Assembly: GCF_013041805.1 (NCBI RefSeq)
Contig: NZ_JABDRI010000020.1
Span: 1-64,000 of the forward strand
Source: Lutibacter sp.
GTDB lineage: Bacteria > Bacteroidota > Bacteroidia > Flavobacteriales > Flavobacteriaceae
Reading direction: 5' to 3'
DNA length: 64,000 bases
Part shown: one piece after another, positions 41,825 to 51,884 of the stretch
How positions within the stretch are numbered: position 1 is the first letter of the stretch
Layout: each line of letters begins with the position of its first letter
Notes under the pieces: generated by a model
The model's database searches: none
The model's input: only the letters and a program-made list of their open reading frames with translations
Told to the model about the DNA's origin: nothing
Position numbers and translations under genes: made by a program

Positions 41825-44800
41825 TTATTGAAGTATTACTAGTTTTTCAATTTTTTCTGCTTTAGCATTGGAAATAAGTGATTTAACTTTTAACTTATAA
41901 ATATAGACTCCTTTTCCTATTTTTGTACCAAAATCATCTAAACCATTCCAAGCTATCGATCGTGATAAATTCCCTTCTGACTGCACGGTTTCATTAATAG
42001 TTTTAACTAATTTACCGGAAACAGTAAAAATTTGTATTTGAACATTTAATAACTCATTATCCTTGTTATGATTAAACCAAAACTCGGTATAATTAACAAA
42101 TGGATTTGGATAATTTAACACATTACTTAGTATCAAATCGCTACTGTCAACTACAAAAAAAGAAAACGTTGTTTCAGATAAATTATTGTAAGTATCCCAA
42201 ACTTTTAAAATTAAAGTGTGTAACCCTGCTGATAGGTCTTTAAATGGGTAATTCACTTTTCCTTTTTTATAATCATTTAATTCAGTTTCATAAAAATCAT
42301 TTAATATGATAGGATTTGATTGGTCTCCATCTAGTATTGCAACTATATCGTGGTCTACAGCGGTGATTGATGTATTAATACCACTTTCATCTTCAATAAC
42401 CGCAATAAATAAGGGTGAGTTACTTGTGTTACCACCTTCTACAAAATTTAAATCGTTCATGAATAATTGCACAATAGGACCTGTTGTATCTTCTGGCGCA
42501 TTTGTATTCACACCTCCAATAGTTATATCTAGATCATAACCCGCTTTATCAATTAATTCATCAGTTGCATAAAAGCTTAATTTACCTTTTCCGTAAGCAA
42601 CTTTAATATCTTTAGGAGCTATAAAATCAAAAATAAATTTTCCGTTTTTGACTGTTGACCTCCCTTTGAAAATCTTGCTTTCTAACGCATCAAATTGCAT
42701 TGTAATATTTCTATTATCATTATCTAACGTGGTTTTATTAATAGATTTATCAAATACCGTAACTGCTAATTCACCATTAAAATCGTTTAAAATTTCACCA
42801 TTAGAATCTGCTACTTCTCCCTCAAACTTCATGTAAGAAAGTGCTTTAATAGTATCTAAAGATTGCGAAATATCAACATCATTAATTTTTTTCAATTGAA
42901 TAGACGGACTTGGTATACTGAGTTTCATTGCAGGATCTCCAAGCATAAATATGAAGTATCGTTGTGTTGTTGAAAATTGATTTTTCATACTCATTAATGA
43001 CTCTGCAATTGTGTAGTTTTCATTATTGAAATTTAGTAAAGGTTTTATTAACCTTTCATTTAAAGCTTGCCCTACACTAATGAATATTTCTCTTGTAGTT
43101 GAAATTAGTGAGCCAGCACCTCCATTTGCATTCCAAAATAAAAATTCTCCTGCTGTTTTTCTTAAAGGGTTATCAAACCTTGAAAAATCACAAGTTATGG
43201 TAATAAATAAAGGTAAATTAAATTCATTGGTCCAACTTTGAATATCAGAAACTTCTAAAATCCTCTCTGCTGCCCAACCATCTTCTCCTCCATGACCAAA
43301 ATAATCAACCAGTAAAGTTCCCTTTTCTACTTGATTTGTAAGTTCTATATTTACTGTAGGGTATCTATTTCCTCCCGAGGATGTCTGCTGCGTATATGCA
43401 TCCATATACACTTTTTTTAGATTAAAAATTGGATTATTTACTGCTATTGTATCTGCTATTTTTTCCAATTCAGCTTGTATTATTTGCTCACCTGCGGCGT
43501 CTATATCATCTGCAACTAACGTAATTTGTGTTCTCCAATCACCAAAAGAATTTATATTGTAGTAGTTTAGTAGTTTCTTAACAACTTGCTCAGCTTGCAA
43601 TGGGTCTGAAACAGGTATTCTTCCTGTGACAACATCTTGTCGTTCGAACGAATTCATTTCACCTTCATTCCCATCCATCATTCCATAAAAATCATCTGTA
43701 ACAAATGAATTAGCTAAATTAAAACTGTCATAAGCTTCAAAAACTGGAACAATATTATTATTACCTCCTATTCTATCTTTATAATCGTAAGAAGCATCGC
43801 CAAACAAGCAAACATATTTTATTTGATGTGTGTTTGAATTATCATACAAATGCTTTACAAAATCCCTTATTGCTGAAATATCAGGTGAACCGGAAGAAAA
43901 TTCATTATAAATTTCATGTAAAGGAACAACCTTAGTAAGCAAATTAGAATTTTCGTTATGATAGTTCGCTAAAAGCTGAGCTTGTTCAACTAAAAAATCT
44001 TGAGTAATAATTACGTAATCAATATTTGTTAAACTATGTAAATTTTGATTCGAAACTATAACATTTTCAATTGCTTTAGGTGTAAAGTAGTCATTTTCAT
44101 TGAGTACAATAAACTCTTTAAATGACCCTCCTTGAATTTTAAAGTTATAGTTTGAAGTACTTGATTCATTAATAATATTCGTTGGATTTAATCTATCTGT
44201 TACCTCCCAAATCTTGGTTATTTGATTGCTATTTTCTATTGAATATTCAAAAATTCCAGAATTATTATGAACATCAAAATTTCTAAATAAAAACTGATTC
44301 CCAGTCGCTATTAATCTTTTTTTACCTAAAACCTCTATATAATCTAAGTAAGCTTTTGCTGAAGGGTTGCCGCTATTATTATATGATATATCTAGGTTCA
44401 CTGAATTTCCCGTTAATGAAATTGCACCACTATTCTCTCTCGCAACAGCTTTGGTTAAACCTCCATTAGCCGGTAAATTTAATGAGAACAAACTTTGACT
44501 ATTAACTTTTACCTGCATCTGAGTTGCAATAGATGATTCTGCAACACCTCTCACTTTTACAATGATATCTGAAGAAGCGTCGATATTTTCAAAAGGAATT
44601 AAATAACTACGATTATTCTCAATATTAAAACTATCCCCAAACCACTGTTGACCAACTGCAAATAAGTTTACCTCATCTTTTTCATAAAAAACATAATCAT
44701 GATAACTATTTATTTGCAAACTTGGCGAACCCGAAATAGGATTATTATTAGCAATTCTTTTTCCTCCAGTTTCTCCTACTGTAATAAAATAATACGCTGC

Positions 44801-45631
44801 ATCAGAAAAAATATTAAATTGATGTTCAAGTTCATTCAAATCATTACTAGCTAAATTTCTCCAAGTATGAGGACCTTTAGCATAAAACAAAATATAATCA
44901 TCTCTATCAAAACTATTATCATTTTCCCCTTCTACAAAAATTGCATTTTCTTGCAATCCATTATACCTGAAATCACTATTTTTAAATGACAACATTTCTC
45001 CTCCATTTCCATAAATTTGAATATTTTTAGGATTTATTGAATTTATATTAATTCCTAAATTAGTTAGAAAATCACTATCGATTTTATACACACCTGTCGC
45101 ATCAACTGAAAATTTATACCAATTGCCAGTTGCTAAAACTGAATTTTTTACAGTTGAACTTTTACCAATTTTATTTTCGGATGATTTACGCGTTGAATAC
45201 TCTAAATTAAACGAAATTATTTTTTTAATTACATTTCCCTCCTTTAAAAGTGGAGTTAAATTTAAAATTGCATAAGTGCGTTCTCTAGAATTAACAATTT
45301 TAAATTCTGCATTAACATTTGTTGGGATTTTGTTCATATTTAAGCCTGAAGTTGGACTAGAAAATGCTTCAAAACTTATATCTGAAATAGTGTAGTCAAC
45401 CAATTCAAGCCCATTAGGTATTTCCCATTTCTTTGTATAAGTTGGGTTTAAAAATTCATCTACAAAATTACCTTTAACTAAACTAGTTCTTATTCTGCTG
45501 TTGCTATTAATTACAAAATCAGTTCCATCATCCCAGTCTAACTTTACACTTTTAACTTCAGTTTGTTGAGCAAGTATTAAATTCCCAAAACTAAAAAAGA
45601 AAATAAACAAAATTTTGTTTAACTTGTACAT
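41825..45631 (-). CDS. porU: Type IX secretion sortase PorU
   Basis: 1268-residue gingipain-type (C25) cysteine protease that removes the sorting domain from T9SS cargo and attaches it to the surface. Signal peptide at 1-21, catalytic His780 in FGHGGEDG and Cys814 in TCDFSRF, and a C-terminal T9SS-like domain starting LNYPNPF at about 1180 with a GKGVYIYKL motif. It is divergent from gldJ and followed by porV, the standard flavobacterial arrangement. Activity is inferred from family motifs. Confidence 0.95.
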   Translation of the reverse strand: MYKLNKILFIFFFSFGNLILAQQTEVKSVKLDWDDGTDFVINSNSRIRTSLVKGNFVDEFLNPTYTKKWEIPNGLELVDYTISDISFEAFSSPTSGLNMNKIPTNVNAEFKIVNSRERTYAILNLTPLLKEGNVIKKIISFNLEYSTRKSSENKIGKSSTVKNSVLATGNWYKFSVDATGVYKIDSDFLTNLGININSINPKNIQIYGNGGEMLSFKNSDFRYNGLQENAIFVEGENDNSFDRDDYILFYAKGPHTWRNLASNDLNELEHQFNIFSDAAYYFITVGETGGKRIANNNPISGSPSLQINSYHDYVFYEKDEVNLFAVGQQWFGDSFNIENNRSYLIPFENIDASSDIIVKVRGVAESSIATQMQVKVNSQSLFSLNLPANGGLTKAVARENSGAISLTGNSVNLDISYNNSGNPSAKAYLDYIEVLGKKRLIATGNQFLFRNFDVHNNSGIFEYSIENSNQITKIWEVTDRLNPTNIINESSTSNYNFKIQGGSFKEFIVLNENDYFTPKAIENVIVSNQNLHSLTNIDYVIITQDFLVEQAQLLANYHNENSNLLTKVVPLHEIYNEFSSGSPDISAIRDFVKHLYDNSNTHQIKYVCLFGDASYDYKDRIGGNNNIVPVFEAYDSFNLANSFVTDDFYGMMDGNEGEMNSFERQDVVTGRIPVSDPLQAEQVVKKLLNYYNINSFGDWRTQITLVADDIDAAGEQIIQAELEKIADTIAVNNPIFNLKKVYMDAYTQQTSSGGNRYPTVNIELTNQVEKGTLLVDYFGHGGEDGWAAERILEVSDIQSWTNEFNLPLFITITCDFSRFDNPLRKTAGEFLFWNANGGAGSLISTTREIFISVGQALNERLIKPLLNFNNENYTIAESLMSMKNQFSTTQRYFIFMLGDPAMKLSIPSPSIQLKKINDVDISQSLDTIKALSYMKFEGEVADSNGEILNDFNGELAVTVFDKSINKTTLDNDNRNITMQFDALESKIFKGRSTVKNGKFIFDFIAPKDIKVAYGKGKLSFYATDELIDKAGYDLDITIGGVNTNAPEDTTGPIVQLFMNDLNFVEGGNTSNSPLFIAVIEDESGINTSITAVDHDIVAILDGDQSNPIILNDFYETELNDYKKGKVNYPFKDLSAGLHTLILKVWDTYNNLSETTFSFFVVDSSDLILSNVLNYPNPFVNYTEFWFNHNKDNELLNVQIQIFTVSGKLVKTINETVQSEGNLSRSIAWNGLDDFGTKIGKGVYIYKLKVKSLISNAKAEKIEKLVILQ

Positions 45632-45804
45632 AGTATAAATAACGTTAGTTTTTGTTTGTTATTTTTAACATATTACAACAATACACATAATAAAGAACAA
45701 AAACAATCGTTAAAAAAACATAATCTAATATTTTATTAAAATAATTTCTTGTGAAAAAATTTATTTAATGTAAATTGCGAGTTATTAAACCCTAATAAGT
45801 GAAC

Positions 45805-47511
45805 ATGAGCATGAAAAATTTATTTAACGTAACGCGAGTTTTAGTAATAGTTTTAGCCACACTGTTATTCGTTAGTTGCCATAATAGAACTTCCAGAAAT
45901 AAATCTGCATTAACCGGTTGGGATGCGAAAGATAAAGCAGCTGCAGGATTTTCTTCAAATACTAATTTTAGAGGTCAAATTTCACCACCAGGTATGGTGC
46001 TAATTGAAGGTGGAGCATTTACGATGGGACATGTTCAGGATGATGTTTTATTTGATTGGAATACAACTCCCATAAAACAACAAGTAAGATCATTTTACCT
46101 TGATGAGTCTGAAGTTACAAATTCTGAATATTTATTTTACTTAGAATGGATGGAAAAAGTTTTCCCTCCTAGTGATTTAAACTATAAAGATATTTATCTT
46201 TCTGCAGTTCCAGATACGCTGGTTTGGAGAGATGTATTAGGATCTAATGAATTGCTTACTGAAAATTATTTAAGACACCCTGCATATGCAGACTATCCGG
46301 TAGTTGGTGTTAGCTGGATTCAAGCAACACAATATTGCAAATGGAGAAGTGATCGTGTAAATGAAAAAATATTGATGGATATTAATGTTTTGAATCCATT
46401 ATTTGAAAGTGATTCTCTTGAAGTAAAAGGTCAAAACAATTTTACTACAGATAGCTACTTAGAAAATCCATATTTATTGTTTAATGGAGACTCAACAATA
46501 TATAACAAAGGACTACCCTCTAATACTAAAAGAAAAAAAGGGCAATCAAGACCTTCTAGAGGAGCTTTTACTGGAAGACATGTAAAAGTAGCTGATGGTG
46601 TTTTAGCACCTAAATTTAGATTACCAACAGAGTCAGAATGGGAATATGCAGCAAAAGCTATTATTGAAAAAAGAGAATATAATAATATAAGAGGACGGAA
46701 AAAATATGCGTGGGACGGTAAATATACTCGTAACAAAAATAAAAGAGTTAAAGGTGATCAACTCGCTAACTTTAAACAAGGGAAAGGAGATTACAGTGGA
46801 ATACCTGGATGGAGTAATGATGGTGCAGATATAACAAACAGAGTGAAACAATACGATCCAAACGCATTTGGGCTATACGATATGTCTGGAAATGTGGCTG
46901 AATGGGTTGCTGACGTTTATAGACCAATTGTAGATAATGACGCGAATGATTTTAATTATTTTAGAGGTAATATTTTTACTAAAAAAATGATTGGTGAAGA
47001 CGGAAAAGTTGTGATGGTTGATGATGCTTCCATAGAATATGACACATTAGATAATGGAAAAATAATACCTAAAAATTTACCAGGTAGTATTAAATATGTA
47101 CCAATTTCTGACCGTGATGCATATATGAGAAATAATTATGAAAAAGCTTATAACGTTGATTCTAGAGATGGGGATTTAGCCTCTACAAAATTATACAATA
47201 AAGATGAAGATGAGTTAGAAACAAAACCTAGAATGTATAACTCTCCAATTAAACCAAGAGTTATTGGTGAAAGTGGTTTATTAATGCAACAATATGATGA
47301 AGAAAAAAGAACAACTCTAATAAGTGATAAATCACGAGTTTATAAAGGTGGTTCTTGGAAAGATAGAGAATACTGGTTAGATCCTTCTCAAAGAAGATAT
47401 TTACCAGAATATATGGCTACAAATTATATTGGTTTTAGATGTGCAACCGATCGATTAGGTACAATGACTCCGAAAAGGAGAAAACCAACAACAACTAAAA
47501 TTAGATATTAA
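45805..47511 (+). CDS. gldJ: Gliding motility lipoprotein GldJ
   Basis: 568-residue lipoprotein (lipobox LFVSC, Cys25) with a formylglycine-generating-enzyme-type fold (PPGMVLIEGGAFTMG at the start, AFGLYDMSGNVAEWVADVY in the middle and GGSWKDREYWLDP to FRCAT near the end). GldJ is required for gliding and T9SS function and stabilises GldK. The start is ATG 45805 (or 45811), not the GTG at 45799. It is divergent from porU across about 170 bp with no clear TAnnTTTG box. Confidence 0.94.
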   Translation: MSMKNLFNVTRVLVIVLATLLFVSCHNRTSRNKSALTGWDAKDKAAAGFSSNTNFRGQISPPGMVLIEGGAFTMGHVQDDVLFDWNTTPIKQQVRSFYLDESEVTNSEYLFYLEWMEKVFPPSDLNYKDIYLSAVPDTLVWRDVLGSNELLTENYLRHPAYADYPVVGVSWIQATQYCKWRSDRVNEKILMDINVLNPLFESDSLEVKGQNNFTTDSYLENPYLLFNGDSTIYNKGLPSNTKRKKGQSRPSRGAFTGRHVKVADGVLAPKFRLPTESEWEYAAKAIIEKREYNNIRGRKKYAWDGKYTRNKNKRVKGDQLANFKQGKGDYSGIPGWSNDGADITNRVKQYDPNAFGLYDMSGNVAEWVADVYRPIVDNDANDFNYFRGNIFTKKMIGEDGKVVMVDDASIEYDTLDNGKIIPKNLPGSIKYVPISDRDAYMRNNYEKAYNVDSRDGDLASTKLYNKDEDELETKPRMYNSPIKPRVIGESGLLMQQYDEEKRTTLISDKSRVYKGGSWKDREYWLDPSQRRYLPEYMATNYIGFRCATDRLGTMTPKRRKPTTTKIRY

Positions 47512-47529
47512 CAGATTATTTGAAATAAT

Positions 47530-47561
47530 AAAAGCCTCATTGAATATTCAGTGAGGTTTTT
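47530..47561 (+). terminator. gldJ terminator
   Basis: 16-bp stem AAAAGCCTCATTGAAT / ATTCAGTGAGGTTTTT with two wobble pairs, 18 bases after the stop; followed by T8. Confidence 0.85.
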
Positions 47562-47575
47562 TTTATATTTAAACT

Positions 47576-48838
47576 ATGAAAATTGAAGAATTATATAAGC
47601 TATACTGTACATCTCATTTGGTTGATACAGATTCACGTAAAATAAGAAATGGAAGTATTTATTTTGCGCTAAAAGGCGAAAACTTTAATGGAAATATATT
47701 TGCAATTGATGCGCTAAAAAATGGAGCTAGCTATGCTGTTATTGATGATGCCAAATATAACATAAATTCAAAAACAATTCTAGTAGAAAATGCCCTTGAA
47801 GAACTTCAAAATTTGGCTAATTTCCATAGAAAACAGCTCGATATTCCTATTATTTCACTTACAGGAAGTAATGGGAAAACAACCACAAAGGAACTAATAA
47901 ATGCTGTTCTACGTCAAAAATACAATACTGTAGCAACTAGTGGTAATTTAAATAATCATATTGGAGTACCACTCACTATTTTATCAATGACACCCACAAC
48001 TGAAATTGGTATTGTTGAAATGGGTGCAAATCATGTAAAAGAGATAGAATTTTTATGTCATATTGCCAAACCAAATTTCGGTTATATAACAAACTTTGGA
48101 AAAGCTCATTTAGAAGGATTTGGAGGGGTAAAAGGAATTATTAAAGGGAAGTCTGAATTGTATGATTCCTTAAGAAACTCAGGTGGAATAGCTTTTTTAA
48201 ATAAAGATGATAAATTGCAGCTGAAGCAGGCAAAAGGTATTAAGTCTATATACTTTAATCAAGAAAAAATTGAATTTAAAGAGGCTAGTCCATTTGTTAT
48301 AATTCAATTTAAAAACATACAAATTAAGAGCAGATTAATTGGAAAATATAATTATACGAATATTGCTGCAGCAATAGCCATAGGAGACTATTTTAAAGTA
48401 TCAACACAAAATATTAAAAATGCTATTGAAAATTATACTCCAACAAATAATCGCTCTCAAATCATAGAAAAGGGTTCTACGCGTATTATTTTAGATGCTT
48501 ATAATGCAAACCCAACTAGTATGCAAGCCGCTCTAGAAAATTTTCATCAATTAAAAGATAGTCGTAAAATAGTATTTTTGGGAGATATGTTTGAATTAGG
48601 AGAAGACAGCAAAAAAGAACATCAGAAAATTGCTGATTTAGCTATTCACTATAATTTTGATAAGATTTACCTAATAGGAAAAGCCTTTTCTAATACTAAA
48701 GCAAAAGATGCGTTTATCTATGATAGCTTTGAAAATTTCAAAACTTCTTTTAATGGTCATTTACAAATTAATAATGCTACGGTTCTTATCAAAGGGTCTA
48801 GAGGAATGGCTTTAGAACGTGTTTTAGACTTGTTCTAA
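47576..48838 (+). CDS. murF: UDP-N-acetylmuramoyl-tripeptide--D-alanyl-D-alanine ligase
   Basis: 420-residue Mur ligase adding D-Ala-D-Ala to the peptidoglycan precursor. P-loop SLTGSNGKTTTKE (Lys101), IVEMGANHVKEIEFLCHIAKP, FGKAHLEGFGG, and the C-terminal DAYNANPTSMQAAL are all typical of MurF. It follows gldJ after a terminator and its last 15 bases overlap the convergent sugar-kinase gene. Confidence 0.94.
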   Translation: MKIEELYKLYCTSHLVDTDSRKIRNGSIYFALKGENFNGNIFAIDALKNGASYAVIDDAKYNINSKTILVENALEELQNLANFHRKQLDIPIISLTGSNGKTTTKELINAVLRQKYNTVATSGNLNNHIGVPLTILSMTPTTEIGIVEMGANHVKEIEFLCHIAKPNFGYITNFGKAHLEGFGGVKGIIKGKSELYDSLRNSGGIAFLNKDDKLQLKQAKGIKSIYFNQEKIEFKEASPFVIIQFKNIQIKSRLIGKYNYTNIAAAIAIGDYFKVSTQNIKNAIENYTPTNNRSQIIEKGSTRIILDAYNANPTSMQAALENFHQLKDSRKIVFLGDMFELGEDSKKEHQKIADLAIHYNFDKIYLIGKAFSNTKAKDAFIYDSFENFKTSFNGHLQINNATVLIKGSRGMALERVLDLF

Positions 48839-49684
48839 CTTTAATTTTTCTCTATGATGTTCTATTAAACCATCTATTGGTCTTCTAACAATATTGCCAA
48901 CATTAATCATATGATATCTCGCAACATCGGTAATAATATCTTGTGCAAAAAATGCAATAGATCCGACGAAATGAACTGGAACTTTACTAGACTCTGAATA
49001 TGGTAAAATTCTATTTTTAAAGAAATCTTTCATTCCCTTATGTAAGATTTTATTAAAATAGCAATTACGCTTATTTTTTAAAATAAATTCAGCAAAATGG
49101 GCTAAATATGCATTTGGATTTTCTTCTTTGTAAATATTTCTTTTAATAGTATCCGCATCTAAATCGAATTCCTCTTCGAATTGTTTCGCAATTTCTTTTG
49201 GCATCTTATGGTAATAATAATCTCTAATTAACTTTTTTCCAAAATAATTACCACTTGCTTCATCCATTAATATATAACCTAATGAAGGTACTCTAGCGTC
49301 AACATTCTCACCATCAAAATAACAACTATTAGATCCTGTACCCAGAATACATACAATTCCTGGTTTTGAAGTCACCGCATAAACTGCGGCATATGTATCC
49401 TCTTTAACAACAATTTTAGCATTCACAAAAAATGATTTAAAAGTAGAAGCTAAAAGACTAGTAAGTCTTTCCGTACCACAACCCGCACCATAGAAATAAA
49501 CATTTGTTATACTTTCTTTGCAACTCATTAAATCTTGATTTTCTTGAATTCTACTAAATATCAACTCAGTATTTAATATTTCAGGATTTAAACCTTCGGT
49601 TCTCGTCTTAAATATTTGTTTTCCTGAATTATCTAAAAGAATCCAATCAGCTTTGGTTGAACCACCATCTGCTAGTAAAATCAT
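48824..49684 (-). CDS. BadF/BadG-type N-acetylglucosamine kinase-like protein
   Basis: 286-residue ASKHA-fold ATPase. Phosphate-1 motif ADGGSTKADW, phosphate-2 GTGSNSCYF, and DEASGNYFGKKL are those of the BadF/BadG/BcrA family whose eukaryotic members are N-acetylglucosamine kinases. It likely phosphorylates an amino sugar in the cytoplasm. It follows gapA and pfkA on the same strand, so glycolysis-linked use is plausible. Sugar specificity is inferred. Confidence 0.8.
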   Translation of the reverse strand: MILLADGGSTKADWILLDNSGKQIFKTRTEGLNPEILNTELIFSRIQENQDLMSCKESITNVYFYGAGCGTERLTSLLASTFKSFFVNAKIVVKEDTYAAVYAVTSKPGIVCILGTGSNSCYFDGENVDARVPSLGYILMDEASGNYFGKKLIRDYYYHKMPKEIAKQFEEEFDLDADTIKRNIYKEENPNAYLAHFAEFILKNKRNCYFNKILHKGMKDFFKNRILPYSESSKVPVHFVGSIAFFAQDIITDVARYHMINVGNIVRRPIDGLIEHHREKLKLEQV

Positions 49685-49704
49685 TTTTTGTGAATTAAAT
49701 TTAT

Positions 49705-50715
<1,011 letters not shown>

Positions 50716-50748
50716 TTATTTTTATTGATTTCTATTATTATTCTCTAT

Positions 50749-51735
50749 TTATACTGAAGTTATTTCAGCAACTTTTAATAATTCTTTGTTAATATCATTA
50801 TTCATTTTAATTGCTTTTTCAAGCTCTACCTTTGATATTTTATTTTCTGTAATTCCAATCATTACACCTGTTGATTTATCTAATAACGCTTCAACCGCCG
50901 CAACTCCCAACCTGCTTGCTAGTACTCTATCAAAACAACTTGGAGAACCTCCACGCTGCATATGACCTAAAACAGAAACTCTTATATCATATTCAGGAAA
51001 ACTTTCCGTGATATGATCTGCTAATTCAAAAACATTCTTTCCAATTTTGTCTCCTTCAGAAACAACAACAATACTCGATGTTTTTCCACTATCTTTACCT
51101 TTGTTAAGAGACTCCACAAACTTTTCTAATCCTATATTTTTTTCAGGAATTAAAATTTCTTCTGCCCCCGCTCCAATACCTGCATTTAGTGCTATAAAAC
51201 CAGCATCTCTTCCCATTACTTCAATAAAAAACAATCTATTGTGAGAACTTGCTGTGTCCCTAATTTTATCAATAACCTCAACAACTGTATTTAATGCTGT
51301 GTCATAGCCAATTGTATTGTCAGTTCCATAAATATCATTATCAATCGTTCCTGGGATACCTACTAACGGAAAATTAAATTCTTGCATAAATTTCAATCCA
51401 CCTGTAAAAGTACCATCACCTCCAATTAGAATTAAACCTCCAACTCCATGTTCTTTAAGGTTCTTATACGCCTTTGCTCTTCCCTCTTTAGTCTTAAATT
51501 CTAAAGAACGAGCAGATTTTAAAATTGTACCACCTTTGTTGATAATATTACTAACGTTTCGTGATGAAATAATTTCAAAATCACCCTCAATTAAACCTTG
51601 ATATCCTCTATAAACTCCAACACATTCAATACTATAATAACTACATGCTCTGACTACCGCTCTTATAGCTGCGTTCATACCTGGAGCATCTCCACCTGAG
51701 GTTAGAACTGCAATCTTTTTTATAGGTTCATTCAT
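50749..51735 (-). CDS. pfkA: ATP-dependent 6-phosphofructokinase
   Basis: 328-residue PFK with TSGGDAPGMNAAIR, the ATP-type GGDGT loop (Gly where PPi enzymes have Asp), the PGTIDNDIYGTD catalytic motif and the MGRDAGFIAL substrate motif. It is the first gene of pfkA-gapA-sugar kinase with its own -7 box. The maltodextrin operon ends 150 bp upstream on the same strand. Confidence 0.95.
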   Translation of the reverse strand: MNEPIKKIAVLTSGGDAPGMNAAIRAVVRACSYYSIECVGVYRGYQGLIEGDFEIISSRNVSNIINKGGTILKSARSLEFKTKEGRAKAYKNLKEHGVGGLILIGGDGTFTGGLKFMQEFNFPLVGIPGTIDNDIYGTDNTIGYDTALNTVVEVIDKIRDTASSHNRLFFIEVMGRDAGFIALNAGIGAGAEEILIPEKNIGLEKFVESLNKGKDSGKTSSIVVVSEGDKIGKNVFELADHITESFPEYDIRVSVLGHMQRGGSPSCFDRVLASRLGVAAVEALLDKSTGVMIGITENKISKVELEKAIKMNNDINKELLKVAEITSV

Positions 51736-51783
51736 TAATTAAAAATATGTCACAAAATTACTTTTTAAAGGATTTTCTTCCTA

Positions 51784-51791
51784 CAAATATA
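51784..51791 (-). promoter_or_regulatory. Candidate -7 box TATATTTG for pfkA
   Basis: Exact TAnnTTTG on the minus strand, leader about 42-45 nt, separating the glycolytic unit from the GH13/GH97 operon. Confidence 0.6.
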
Positions 51792-51884
51792 GCCTTTATT
51801 CACTAAAACGATTTCGCTTCAAAATTAAAGAAAAAATCCTATCTAAAACATATTCTTTTAACTATTTAAACTCTATTAATTTTT

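Noticed and set aside
42306-43241. Plus-strand ORFs inside porU
   Set aside because: Antisense frames over a conserved protein; no independent support.
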